Below, piece by piece: positions 1-7,716 of a DNA stretch of 16,518 bases; the stretch's first letter is position 1, and each line of letters opens with the position of its first letter. The DNA comes from DASSBG01 sp965651365. Lineage in GTDB: Bacteria; Pseudomonadota; Gammaproteobacteria; Xanthomonadales; Rhodanobacteraceae. The stretch lies in NCBI GenBank assembly GCA_965651365.1, contig CBFGSA010000066.1, positions 1 to 16,518 of the forward strand, read 5' to 3'. A program made the position numbers and the translations under genes. The notes under the pieces were generated by a model. That model worked only from the letters and a program-made list of their open reading frames with translations. It made no database searches and was not told where the DNA came from.

Positions 1-1
1 A

Positions 2-196
2 TGCAGACCTGCCAAGGCTTATGCAATGCCGGAGCCAGACGCCAACGTCGACATCGCCGAGTTGCAGCTTTATGTCGGGCTGAGCTGCGACGAGATCGGC
101 GAGCTGCTCGAGCTCGGCCGGCGGACTGTCGATCGCGACTGAAGCAAGGCGCGGATGCTGCTCGGACAGTGGCTCGGCGATGACCGGCTGGACTGA
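2..196 (+). pseudogene. ECF sigma factor C-terminal remnant (sigma region 4), with internal stop
   Basis: Frame 2 reads ELQLYVGLSCDEIGELLELG, then RRTVDRD, a TGA stop at 140-142, and SKARMLLGQWL before a final TGA at 194-196. This matches the helix-turn-helix end of ECF sigma factors of the kind paired with Ser/Thr kinases, where the usual text is RTVKRDW-(x)-KARAWL. The TGA falls exactly where the family has Trp (TGG), so one G-to-A change would explain it. The natural-looking stop overlaps the ATG of a kinase fragment at 180, as in an intact sigma-kinase operon. The 5' part lies outside the window. An intact sigma region 4 would bind the -35 element; here it is probably dead. The family call rests on this short stretch only. 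Confidence 0.55.
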
Positions 197-268
197 ACGC
201 GACTGGCCGGCGATCGAGGCGCTGCTGGATGCGGCCATTGACCAGCCTGCCGAACAGCGCGTGGCGTG
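180..268 (+). pseudogene. Ser/Thr protein kinase N-terminal fragment
   Basis: ATG at 180 opens MTGWTERDWPAIEALLDAAI followed by DQPAEQRVA. This is the typical non-catalytic head (W..IE.LLDAA...P..QR) of large bacterial Ser/Thr kinases encoded directly after ECF sigma genes. It overlaps the end of the sigma remnant by 17 nt. Kinase-like text stops at about 266-268; the next in-phase sequence belongs to another gene in another frame (see 280-546). No kinase catalytic motif is present, so this is a truncated relic. The right boundary is approximate. Confidence 0.5.
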
Positions 269-279
269 TCGTGATCGGG

Positions 280-546
280 GGAAAGCATCGCCTGATGCGC
301 CACCCGATGATGCTGGGTTTCCTGATCGCGTTCTGGGCCACGCCCGACATGAGCGCCGGCCATCTGCTGTTCGCGATCATGACCAGCGGCTGCATCCTGT
401 TCGCGGTGAAGGCGCTGGAGGAACGCGACCTGGTCAATGAGTTCGGTGATCGCTATCGCGACTACCAGCGCAAGGTGCCGATGATGCTGCCCCTGCCCGG
501 ACGGGCCGGTGACGCGGCGGGGAATGACGCCTCTGTTTCACCGTGA
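280..546 (+). pseudogene. mddA: Methanethiol S-methyltransferase-like (MddA/ICMT-type) C-terminal fragment
   Basis: From about 280 the frame reads HRLMRHPMMLGFLIAFWATP, then GHLLFAIMTSGCILFA, then EERDLVNEFGDRYRDYQRKV and PMMLPLP. The RHPxxLGF box, the hydrophobic segment and the EERDL..FG..Y..Y...VP box are those of the C-terminal half of isoprenylcysteine-methyltransferase-type integral membrane enzymes. The GFLIAFWA...GHLLFA text is closest to MddA, which methylates methanethiol to dimethyl sulfide using S-adenosylmethionine. The N-terminal membrane helices are missing, and the sequence is joined directly to a kinase fragment. No start codon or ribosome-binding site suits this fragment. 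It is probably non-functional; the fold assignment is firm, the substrate assignment less so. Confidence 0.6.
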
Positions 547-674
547 CACGAAACAATTCACTGCCGCAGGCTTGCCGTGGTGGAGCACGATTGGGCCTGA
601 CCATTTCGTACCGATGCAGCATGAGACGGTATCGACGGGATGGCGTGTTCCCCCTGACTCAAAGGAGTTCTGCC

Positions 675-1244
675 ATGAATATCAAGCAAGGCCTGCTTTC
701 TTTCGCCCTGGGTGCACTGTGTGCCTCGGGTATCGCGGTGGCCGATGACCATGCACCAGCCAACAGCCAGGCCAGCAACTACGGCTATGCGGTTGGCATC
801 GTCAAGACCGTGCTCGAGAACGCGTCCAAGTACCAGAGTGTGCACGCGGCCATGAATGACGGCTACGTGCTGCTGACCGGCTGCGTGGCCAGTGAGATGG
901 GCGGCGCCATGGGTGTGCACTATGCACGCCTGGACCTGTTCGGCGATGGCAAGGTTGACCCGACCACGCCCGAAATGCTGGTGTATGAACCGACCCGCTG
1001 GGGCACCATGCACCTGGTGGCGGTGGACTATCTGGTCTTCAAGGCGGCCTGGGAAGCCGAGAATGGCGAAGGTGTGGCGCCGATCGTGCAGGGCCAGCAC
1101 TTTCAACTGGCCGGCGAACCGAACCGCTATGCCGCACCGGCGTTCTATCTGCTGCACGTATGGGCTTTCAAGCACAACCGCAACGGGATGTTTGCGATGT
1201 ACAACCCGGATGTGAGCTGCGAATACTACGATCCGGATGCATGA
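675..1244 (+). CDS. Secreted protein of unknown function, family A copy 1
   Basis: ATG at 675 is preceded by AAAGGAG at 661-667, a strong ribosome-binding site, which rules out the longer upstream frame. The 189-residue product starts with a signal peptide (Lys-4, hydrophobic 7-21, likely cut after AVA at about 23), so it should be exported. The mature part has two cysteines, C70 in LTGC and C182 in SCEYY, both conserved in the paralogue at 7860-8444 and possibly forming a disulfide. Other shared blocks are GDGKVDPTTPEMLVYEPTRW, the GQH box, EPNRY and HVWAFKHNRNGMF. I do not recognise a named domain. It is followed by a strong terminator and then a DUF4242 gene, the same order as at 7860-8868. 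Function unknown. Confidence 0.88.
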   Translation: MNIKQGLLSFALGALCASGIAVADDHAPANSQASNYGYAVGIVKTVLENASKYQSVHAAMNDGYVLLTGCVASEMGGAMGVHYARLDLFGDGKVDPTTPEMLVYEPTRWGTMHLVAVDYLVFKAAWEAENGEGVAPIVQGQHFQLAGEPNRYAAPAFYLLHVWAFKHNRNGMFAMYNPDVSCEYYDPDA

Positions 1245-1251
1245 TCACTCG

Positions 1252-1289
1252 CACCGTGCGCGGCCTGGCGCGGCCGCGCACGGTGTTTT
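1252..1289 (+). terminator. Rho-independent terminator after family A copy 1
   Basis: A perfect 14-bp stem (CACCGTGCGCGGCC at 1252-1265 with GGCCGCGCACGGTG at 1272-1285) has a 6-nt loop and is followed by TTTT. It lies 7 nt after the stop of the secreted-protein gene, so that gene should be transcribed separately from, or much more strongly than, the DUF4242 gene downstream. Confidence 0.85.
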
Positions 1290-1377
1290 CCGGAAATTTC
1301 ACCCGCATCCTGCAAGAACCTGCAACACTGGCAGCCACCAAATGCCACGTCGCTGCAGGCGCACGAGGAGAAATCAA

Positions 1378-1686
1378 ATGCCACAGTTTGTGATTGAACG
1401 CGACATTCCGGGTGCAGGCCAGATGAGCAGGGAGCAGCTTGAGGAGGCCATCCGCGCCAGCACCAGCGCGCTGGACGAGCTGGGGCCGGATATCCAGTGG
1501 ATCCACAGCTTTGTCACCGATGACAAGGTGTACTGCATCTACTTCGCACCCGATGAGACCCTGATCCGCGAGCATGCGCGCAAGGCCGGAATGCCGGTTG
1601 ATCGGGTTTCGGCGGTGCGTAGTTTGCTGAGGGAGGACGGGGTGCATGCACCGGGCGAAGCTGCAGGCGTCACGGCCACGCCGTAA
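1378..1686 (+). CDS. DUF4242 protein (SCO4226-like), family B copy 1
   Basis: ATG at 1378 follows GAGGAG at 1365-1370. The 102-residue product has no signal peptide and starts MPQFVIERDIPGAGQMS. It has the DUF4242 layout: a VIERDIPGAG strand, an acidic helix with LDELGP, IQWIHSFVTDDKVYCIYFAP, then EHARKAGMPVDRVSAVR. DUF4242 proteins are small ferredoxin-like alpha/beta folds; the family includes Streptomyces SCO4226, reported to bind nickel. The Cys in YCIY is kept in all three copies in this window. It is very similar to the copy at 8557-8868 apart from the C-terminal tail. It converges on the R1 regulator gene with 38 nt between stops. Cytoplasmic; the biochemical role is unknown. Confidence 0.9.
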   Translation: MPQFVIERDIPGAGQMSREQLEEAIRASTSALDELGPDIQWIHSFVTDDKVYCIYFAPDETLIREHARKAGMPVDRVSAVRSLLREDGVHAPGEAAGVTATP

Positions 1687-1724
1687 ATCAGGCAACTCTT
1701 CCGCACTACTGCAAGCGAAGGAAA

Positions 1725-4367
1725 TCAGTCTGCAGATCGGTGGTTTGATTCAAGGATGTTCTGAATGGAGGCGACAACGTCGTCGGTCTCCATGCTGGCA
1801 CCCGCTGACTGCAGCTGCCGGATTGTCGCCGGCTCCAAGCCAGCTAGGGCCTCGGACAGCAAGGTTTGCTGGTATTCAAGATCGTCCTGGCGCGTGCTGA
1901 AGCCCAGGTCGGCACGCCAACGCTCTGCCGCGGCACAAAGACGGATGCATTCCTGATTCCGCCCGGCACGCTGGGCAAGAGCCGCCAGGCTCACGGCCAC
2001 GCTGGCCATGCCGCGCTGGTGATCCAGTGCATCGAACGATTCAAGCGCCTTCAGGAGCAGGCCAGCCGCTTCATCCAGTTTTCCACGTTCGAGCGCCAGG
2101 CAACCACGGTCGGCCAGGGAGCGGGCCATGCCCCAGCGCTCACCCAGTTGGCTGAATTCCGCTTCGGCCTGGACATACAGTTCTGCCGCCTGCTCCAGCT
2201 CACCCGAGGCGCGCGCCACGTCGCCCAGGTGATTGATGCACCAGGCCGCGGCCACGTGATCGTCCTGCTCCAGAAACAGGGCGCGCGCCTCGCTCAGCAT
2301 GCTTTGCGCCAATTGCGCGTTGCCGAGTTTGATGTCGCACTCGGCCACATTGCTGAGGCAGGCCGCGATCTGGATGCGGTCACCCAACTGCCGGCACAGC
2401 TCCAGTGCATGTGCGAACCGCCTGCGTGCCTTCGCATATTCAGCCAGAAACTTTTCCGCCACACCGATGGCGGTCAGCATGGCGGCCTCACCGCGGCGGT
2501 CATCCAGGCGGCGATACAGCTTGAGCAAGCGCTGAAAATGCTTGCGTGCTGCAACCTGCCCGCTCCGGTATGTCACCAGGGTTGCTGCAAACGAGCTCAC
2601 CTTGCCCCACAACGCCGGGTCCGTATCCGGGCTCACAATGCCCACGATGCGCTCCAGCAGGCGGCCACCCTGGCTGAGCTTTTCGCGCCGTTCCCAATAG
2701 GCGAACAAGGCATGCCCCAGCCGCAGAGCCCAGATTTGCGGGCCATGCCGCAACAGATGCTCCAATGCCAGGCGAAAATTGTCCTGTTCCAGATCGCAGC
2801 GCGCCAGCCAGGTCTCGCGTTGCGCGTCATTCAATGCCCCAACACCTTCTTCGGCCAGCACCAGGCACCAGGCGGCATGCGCCTTGTGCACGGCATCGGC
2901 CTCGCCGCTGGCATTGAGCCGCTCGCGACCGTAGGCGCGCAGAGTTTCCAGCATCGAGAAGCGCGGTTCACTGCCTTCGCTGCGCCGGTAGATGAGCCCC
3001 ATCGCCACCAGAGCATTGATGGCCGGCAGCAAGGCATCCCCCAGATCGCCGGCTGCATCGGCCACGGCCTCGACGCCTTCGAACGTGAAGCCGCCGGAAA
3101 ATGCCGAAAGGCGCCGCAAGGCGATGCGGGCCGATTCATCCAGCAGATCATGACTCCAGTCGATGACGCGGCGCAGGGTGCGCTGGCGTGCCGGTGCATC
3201 GCGGGCCGGGTTGGACGGCAGATCCAGATGGCCCGTGAAGCGCTCCAGCATCTGGCGCGGCCCCATCGCGCCTGCCTGCGCGGCGACCAGCTCGATGGCC
3301 AGGGGCAAGCCGTCGAGGCGCACGCAAAGTTCAGCCACGGTGTCGAGCCCTTCACCGAAGTCAGCGCGTGGACTGGCTGCTGCGGCACGCGCCAGGAACA
3401 ATTGCACCGCCGGCACTTCTGCAAGGGCTGCCGGATCATATCGGGTGTCCGACTCGGGAACGCGCAGCGGCGCCAGCGGATACTCGAGCTCGCCATACAG
3501 GCGCAAGGCAATGCGGCTGGTGACCAGGACCGTGATCTGCGGCGTCGCATCGAGCAGGATTCCCAACACGTCGGCGTGCTCGGCCACACCCTCCATGTTG
3601 TCCAGCACCAGCAGTACAGGCCGATCGATGGAACGGCGTGCCCGATCGGCCAACGCCTGTTCCAGACTTCGCCCTTCGATGCGCCGCAATTCCAGCGCGT
3701 CTGCCAGCATCCCGAGCAGGACATCCCGCTCGGTGACCGCGCTCAGATCGAGGAACAGCACGCCGCCGACAAACCGGTCCGCTGCCTCGGCTGCCACTGC
3801 CAGGGCCAGGCGCGTCTTGCCCGAGCCGCCGACGCCGGTCACCGTCAACAGGCGGACGTCATCGTCGACAAGCTGCGCCGCCAATTCCGCCAATTCCACA
3901 GCGCGGCCGATCAGTGCAGTGCGCGCGGCCGGCAGCGGCGCACACAGCGACAGCGCTTCTTGCCGCCGTGTCGTCACGTCGTCATCAGTCGTCGGCATGT
4001 CCATGGATGGATCGACGACTCGCGCCTCGATGCCGTACTGCCCCTTGGGCATGGTCAGTCGCAGCGTGTCCTGTTGACCGGGGCCCTTGTAGTAGCGCGT
4101 CAATGCGCCGCGCAGGCGCCGTGCCTGCACCCGCACGATGGTGTCGATGCGCGGATCGAAATCGTCGGGCCGGTCGAACACTTCCAGACCGATCGCGTAT
4201 TCCTTCAGCGGCGGGGCGTCGGCGCCCAGCGCATGCTCGACCACGTGCTCGAGAAAACGGCTCAGCACCGGCGAGCGCTTGAACGGCGCATGCGACAAAA
4301 TGCGCTCGAGGACACCCCGTATGGCCGCCTCTGACGGCTCCTGCGTAGCTGATTCCGTACCGCTCAA
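1725..4367 (-). CDS. Regulator-like STAND/NB-ARC ATPase with winged-helix-like N-terminus and TPR C-terminus (R1)
   Basis: The protein is about 880 residues. Residues ~10-115 (SPVLSRFLEHVVEHALG, KEYAIGLEVFDRPDDFDPR, TIVRVQARRLRGAL, MPKGQYGI) resemble the OmpR/CadC-type DNA-binding head found on many TPR and adenylate-cyclase-like regulators. An ATPase core follows: Walker A GVGGSGKT at 178-185, Walker B VLLVLDN at 251-257, VTSR at ~281-284, RLDGLPLAIEL at ~350-360, and the TLRRVIDWSHDLL segment at ~397. The C-terminal ~300 residues are TPR-like helical repeats. Start choice: the TTG at 4367 aligns with the ATG of paralogues R2 and R3 and has the same GGGG leader and spacing. GTG at 4409 (894 residues) is the alternative but lacks a ribosome-binding site. 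No membrane segment was seen. Likely a cytoplasmic, ATP-dependent transcription regulator sensing an unknown signal; DNA binding is inferred. Confidence 0.87.
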   Translation of the reverse strand: MSGTESATQEPSEAAIRGVLERILSHAPFKRSPVLSRFLEHVVEHALGADAPPLKEYAIGLEVFDRPDDFDPRIDTIVRVQARRLRGALTRYYKGPGQQDTLRLTMPKGQYGIEARVVDPSMDMPTTDDDVTTRRQEALSLCAPLPAARTALIGRAVELAELAAQLVDDDVRLLTVTGVGGSGKTRLALAVAAEAADRFVGGVLFLDLSAVTERDVLLGMLADALELRRIEGRSLEQALADRARRSIDRPVLLVLDNMEGVAEHADVLGILLDATPQITVLVTSRIALRLYGELEYPLAPLRVPESDTRYDPAALAEVPAVQLFLARAAAASPRADFGEGLDTVAELCVRLDGLPLAIELVAAQAGAMGPRQMLERFTGHLDLPSNPARDAPARQRTLRRVIDWSHDLLDESARIALRRLSAFSGGFTFEGVEAVADAAGDLGDALLPAINALVAMGLIYRRSEGSEPRFSMLETLRAYGRERLNASGEADAVHKAHAAWCLVLAEEGVGALNDAQRETWLARCDLEQDNFRLALEHLLRHGPQIWALRLGHALFAYWERREKLSQGGRLLERIVGIVSPDTDPALWGKVSSFAATLVTYRSGQVAARKHFQRLLKLYRRLDDRRGEAAMLTAIGVAEKFLAEYAKARRRFAHALELCRQLGDRIQIAACLSNVAECDIKLGNAQLAQSMLSEARALFLEQDDHVAAAWCINHLGDVARASGELEQAAELYVQAEAEFSQLGERWGMARSLADRGCLALERGKLDEAAGLLLKALESFDALDHQRGMASVAVSLAALAQRAGRNQECIRLCAAAERWRADLGFSTRQDDLEYQQTLLSEALAGLEPATIRQLQSAGASMETDDVVASIQNILESNHRSAD

Positions 4368-4394
4368 GCTCAACGCCCCGTGTTTGGCGTCATC

Positions 4395-4400
4395 ATGATA
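4395..4400 (-). promoter_or_regulatory. Conserved TATCAT hexamer upstream of R1
   Basis: On the minus strand TATCAT lies 27 nt before the aligned R1 start. R2 and R3 have TACCAT at exactly the same distance. It may be a -10 box (five of six to TATAAT) giving a short leader. No convincing -35 is visible, and an in-frame Tyr-His reading cannot be excluded. Confidence 0.3.
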
Positions 4401-4492
4401 GCGCAGCACCCAGGCGACACCACGCTGGCAGCCGCTGAACCCGCAATTCTTGCCACGATTCGCCCCGAGAAACCGTGGCGGGAAATGCGGAT

Positions 4493-4517
4493 TTAACCGT
4501 TAACCGGCGCGTTTAAC
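4493..4517. promoter_or_regulatory. Candidate operator: TTAACCG tandem repeat / TTAACCGTTAA palindrome between R1 and DUF4242 copy 2
   Basis: TTAACCGTTAA at 4493-4503 is a palindrome around its central base and also reads as two tandem TTAACCG units (4493-4499, 4500-4506). A third TTAAC lies at 4513-4517. The block is AT-rich in a GC-rich divergent promoter region, 126 nt from the R1 start and about 100 nt from the downstream gene. A TAACNGTTA palindrome with an extra half-site recurs at 7717-7741 in the equivalent place beside R2. Winged-helix regulators often bind direct repeats, so an R protein is the natural candidate ligand (inference). Confidence 0.5.
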
Positions 4518-4605
4518 TTCTTCACGTCATGGACGGTGTGCAACATGGATGGCGCCCGGCAATACACCACCGGGCACTGCACATTTCCGCCACGGGAGAC
4601 GCCCC

Positions 4606-4956
4606 ATGAAACGCATTGCCTGCTTGATCACACCCTGGCTGCTCGGCCTGGCCTTCAGTGCCCTGGCCGCGCACCCCACCCCATCCAGTCAGAAGCCCGT
4701 CCTGCATCGCTATCTGATCGAACGCACCTTCCCCGCCGGCGCGCTTGATTCACTGGACGAGAAGGCCAAGTCCAGCATCATCGCCAACAATGCGAACGCG
4801 CAGGTGCATTGGCTGAAGTCTTTCGTCAATACGGACAAGACGCGCACCTTCTGCATCTACGAAGGACCGGACAAGGATTCCATTCGCAAGGCGGCCGAAG
4901 CGAACAGGCTGCCGGTCGATTCGATTACCGAAATTCCGGCAACGCTGGAGCCTTGA
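4606..4956 (+). CDS. Secreted DUF4242-like protein, family B copy 2
   Basis: ATG at 4606 follows CGGGAGA at 4593-4599. The 116-residue product begins MKRIACLITPWLLGLAFSAL and AA, a clear signal peptide with likely cleavage after ALA/AA at about residue 22-24. The mature part has the DUF4242 pattern: LHRYLIERTFPAGAL, VHWLKSFVNTDKTRTFCIYE, then GPDKDSIRKAAEANRLPVDS and ITEIP. It is diverged from the two cytoplasmic copies but keeps the W.(H/K)SFV..D, CIY and AA/HA-R-LPVDR-like blocks. It is divergent from R1 and converges on R2 with 59 nt between stops. A periplasmic or extracellular version of the fold suggests the same ligand is handled on both sides of the membrane (inference). Confidence 0.87.
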   Translation: MKRIACLITPWLLGLAFSALAAHPTPSSQKPVLHRYLIERTFPAGALDSLDEKAKSSIIANNANAQVHWLKSFVNTDKTRTFCIYEGPDKDSIRKAAEANRLPVDSITEIPATLEP

Positions 4957-4961
4957 TCGGC

Positions 4962-5026
4962 CTGGGCGAAGAGGTTCGCCCGGAAACCTGTGATCGACCC
5001 CTGCGCCGGGCTTGATCACGGTTTCC
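4962..5026. terminator. Inverted repeats between convergent family B copy 2 and R2 (likely bidirectional terminator)
   Basis: There are two nested structures. One is a 7-bp hairpin, GGGCGAA/TTCGCCC (4964-4970, 4975-4981), extendable to 9 bp with a G-U pair. The other is a longer inverted repeat, GGAAACC-t-GTGATC at 4982-4995 with GATCACGGTTTCC at 5014-5026, which includes the R2 stop codon. Neither has a good T tract, so termination is plausible but not certain. Confidence 0.45.
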
Positions 5027-7640
5027 CCGGCGTGCGTACCGCCGCGGCGACCTGCGCCGATGTCAGCATCCGGCCGGCAGCGCGTGCTGCCTGGCATGCG
5101 GCTGGATCAAGGACGGCTTCGGCGCGCTTCATCACGCCGTACACGCTGCCACTTTCATCGCGCTGCGCAGTAAATCCGACTGCGGCACGCCAACTGTCGG
5201 CGGCGGCCAGCAGCCTGACGGCCAACTCGGGCTGTTCGATCGCCAGTGCATATTCCGCGAGACTGTCGGCGACCGTGGCCATGCCGCGCTGATGATCCAG
5301 TTTTTCGAAGGCGGCAAGCGCCTGCAGCAACAGCGGCCCTGCCTGCGCAAACTCTGCCCGGTCCAGGGCAAGCTGGCCACGATCGGCCAGTGAACGGGCC
5401 AGTCCCCAGGGATCGCCCAGCCGGGTGAATTCGGATTCGGCGCTGACGTACAGTTCGGCGGCCTTGTCGTATGCCTTGTCCACCCGGGCCACGTCACCCA
5501 GGTGGTTCAGACACCAGGCGGCTGATACCGGATCGGATTCGGTTCGAAAAAGCGTGCGTGCTTCACTCAGCAATGCGTGTGCTTTTCGGGTGTCACCCAA
5601 CTTGACTTCGCTCTCGGCCAGATTGCTGAGCGCCGCGGCCACTTCGCGCGGATCCCCGATCGCACGGCATAGATCCAGCGCCTGTGAAAACCACGCGCGC
5701 GCCTCGGTTTCGTCATGCCGAAAGCGTTCTGATACACCCAGTGAATTCAAGGTTGCGGCCTCGCCCTTGCGATCCCCCATCTTGCGATAGCGCTGCAGCA
5801 AATTGCTGTAGCGCCGCTGCGCCTCGTCATGGTCGCCCTGGAAGTTTGCCAGTACTGCCGCGTAGGAGCTGACCTTGGCCCAGAGCGCATCATCGGCGCC
5901 GGTGTCACTGGAATCCGCGATCCGCTGCAGCATGCGCCGCGCTTCCACCAGTTTCTCGCGCCGCTCCCAATAGGTGAACAGTGCCTGGCCCAGACGCAAT
6001 ACCCATTGCTGCGGCCCCCGCTGCAGCAGAAATTCCAGTGCCAGGCGGAAATTGTCCTGTTCAAGGTCGCAGCGCATCAACCAGGCTTCCCGCTGGGCGC
6101 TGGCAACGGCACCGACGCCTTCTTCCGCCAGCACCAGGCAATAGGCTGCATGCGCCCGCCGTGTCGCATCCGCCTCCCCGCAGACATTGAGCCGTTCCCT
6201 GCCGTAGGCACGCAAGGTTTCCAGCATGGTGTAACGCGGTTCGCTGCAATCTCCGTGGAAATGCAGCAGCCCGGTCGATACCAGCGCATTCAATGCCGCA
6301 AGCAGGTCGCCGCTCATGTCACCCGTGCAATCGGCAACCGCTTCGGCAGCTTCCCGGGTAAAGCCGCCGGAAAATACGGACAAGCGTCGCAGTGCGCGCC
6401 GTGCCGACTCATCCAGCAGGTCGAAGCTCCAGTCGATCACGCGGCGCAGGGTGCGTTGGCGCGATGGCGCATCGCGTGCCGGATTTTCCGGCAGGTCCAG
6501 ATGGCCGGTGAACCGCTCAAGCATCTGTCGCGGCGTCATGTTGCCGGCCTGCGCCGCGACCAGCTCGATGGCCAGTGGCAATCCGTCAAGCCGCACACAC
6601 AACTCGGCCAGCGCGCCCGGATCATGCCGGAAGTCGGCACGCGGGTTGACTGCCAGGGCGCGCGCCATGAACAATTCCACCGAGGGGACGGTCTGCAACC
6701 GGCTCAAGTCGGCAGCCTGTTGCGGTACCGGCACAGCCAGTGGCGGCAGCGGATACTCGTGCTCGCCGTACAAACGCAAGGCGATGCGGCTGGTAACCAG
6801 CATACTCAACGCCGGACTGGCTTCCAGCAGATCGCCCAGCACATCGGCGCCGGCCTGGACGCCTTCCATGTTGTCCAGCACCAGCAAGGTGGCGTGGGTC
6901 AGCTTGCTGCGCATTCGCCCGGCAATGGCCTCGAGCAGGGGGAGGTTCTGAATCCTGCGCACGTTGAACACGTCGGCGAGCATGTTGATCAACACGGAGC
7001 GCTCGGTAACCGCCGACAGGTCGAGAAACAGCACCCCGCCCGGGAAGTCCTCGCGCACCTGTTCAGCCAGCGCCAACGCCAGACGTGTCTTGCCCGAGCC
7101 GCCCACGCCGGTAATGCTGAGCAGGCGCACCGCCTTGCGCTCCAGCATGCTGCCGAGGTCACCGAGCTCTGTCACACGCCCGATCAGCGCGGTGCGCGGC
7201 ACCGGAAGCGGCGCAACACCGTGCATGGTGGGGGCGCGCGCGGCCGCATCCTGCTCGTGATGCACGACATCTGCCGTCACCGCCTCCTCCGTGGTCACGC
7301 GGATACCATACTGCCCCTTCGGCATGTCCAGGCGCAGCACGTCGTTCCTGCCCGCATTCTGGTAATAGCTTGTCAGCGCCTCGCGCAAGCGCCGCGCCTG
7401 CACCCGCACAATGCTGTCGATGCGCGGATCGAAATCGTCCGGCCGGTTGAAGACCTCCAGACCAAGGGTGTACTCCTTGAGTAGTGGCGCATCGGCCGCG
7501 AGTTCATGTTCAACCACGTAGCTCAGAAATGCGCTGAGAACCGGCGAGCGCTCGAACGGCGCATGCGCAAGCATGCGCTGCAACTGCTCACGTATGGCCG
7601 CTTCCGGCAGATTCTGCGGCAGCGCTTGCTGCTCGCTCAT
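5016..7640 (-). CDS. Regulator-like STAND/NB-ARC ATPase with winged-helix-like N-terminus and TPR C-terminus (R2)
   Basis: From the ATG at 7640 the product is 874 residues. The leader GGGGACGTTGCGC just before this ATG is identical to that of R3, so I prefer it over the longer in-frame extension to 7793. Residues ~10-115 form the same putative DNA-binding head (SPVLSAFLSYVVEHE, LEVFNRPDDFDPRIDS, MPKGQYGI). The ATPase motifs are GVGGSGKT at 178-185, LLVLDN at 252-257, LVTSR at ~281-285, RLDGLPLAIEL at 350-360 and TLRRVIDWSFDLLDE at ~397-411. From ~560 to 820 there are TPR-like repeats (LNSLGVSERF, LSNLAESEVK, LNHLGDVARV, LADRGQLALD). The protein is similar to R1 along its whole length. It is divergent from family A copy 2 and convergent with family B copy 2. 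Probable ATP-dependent transcription regulator of neighbouring genes (inference). Confidence 0.88.
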   Translation of the reverse strand: MSEQQALPQNLPEAAIREQLQRMLAHAPFERSPVLSAFLSYVVEHELAADAPLLKEYTLGLEVFNRPDDFDPRIDSIVRVQARRLREALTSYYQNAGRNDVLRLDMPKGQYGIRVTTEEAVTADVVHHEQDAAARAPTMHGVAPLPVPRTALIGRVTELGDLGSMLERKAVRLLSITGVGGSGKTRLALALAEQVREDFPGGVLFLDLSAVTERSVLINMLADVFNVRRIQNLPLLEAIAGRMRSKLTHATLLVLDNMEGVQAGADVLGDLLEASPALSMLVTSRIALRLYGEHEYPLPPLAVPVPQQAADLSRLQTVPSVELFMARALAVNPRADFRHDPGALAELCVRLDGLPLAIELVAAQAGNMTPRQMLERFTGHLDLPENPARDAPSRQRTLRRVIDWSFDLLDESARRALRRLSVFSGGFTREAAEAVADCTGDMSGDLLAALNALVSTGLLHFHGDCSEPRYTMLETLRAYGRERLNVCGEADATRRAHAAYCLVLAEEGVGAVASAQREAWLMRCDLEQDNFRLALEFLLQRGPQQWVLRLGQALFTYWERREKLVEARRMLQRIADSSDTGADDALWAKVSSYAAVLANFQGDHDEAQRRYSNLLQRYRKMGDRKGEAATLNSLGVSERFRHDETEARAWFSQALDLCRAIGDPREVAAALSNLAESEVKLGDTRKAHALLSEARTLFRTESDPVSAAWCLNHLGDVARVDKAYDKAAELYVSAESEFTRLGDPWGLARSLADRGQLALDRAEFAQAGPLLLQALAAFEKLDHQRGMATVADSLAEYALAIEQPELAVRLLAAADSWRAAVGFTAQRDESGSVYGVMKRAEAVLDPAACQAARAAGRMLTSAQVAAAVRTPGKP

Positions 7641-7667
7641 GCGCAACGTCCCCGTTTCGACTCCGTC

Positions 7668-7673
7668 ATGGTA
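7668..7673 (-). promoter_or_regulatory. Conserved TACCAT hexamer upstream of R2
   Basis: TACCAT on the minus strand lies 27 nt upstream of the R2 ATG, the same spacing as in R1 and R3. Between it and the start sits ACGGGGACGTTGCGC, which supplies the ribosome-binding site and is identical before R3. It may be a -10 element; no clear -35 was found. Confidence 0.3.
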
Positions 7674-7716
7674 CCAGCCGCCAGATTGCATTCGCAGCAC
7701 ACATTCCAATCTGCAT

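Noticed and set aside
558..1175. Minus-strand open frame opposite family A copy 1
   Set aside because: Shadow of a gene with signal peptide, good ribosome-binding site and a conserved paralogue on the plus strand.
1866..4334. Long plus-strand open frame of 822 codons opposite R1
   Set aside because: It is codon-aligned antisense to R1, where stops appear only if R1 uses TTA, CTA or TCA codons, rare in this GC-rich DNA. The product shows no domain, and R1 has clear motifs.
5829..7484. Plus-strand open frame of 551 codons opposite R2
   Set aside because: Antisense shadow of R2, low-complexity Gln/Arg/His-rich text without a ribosome-binding site.
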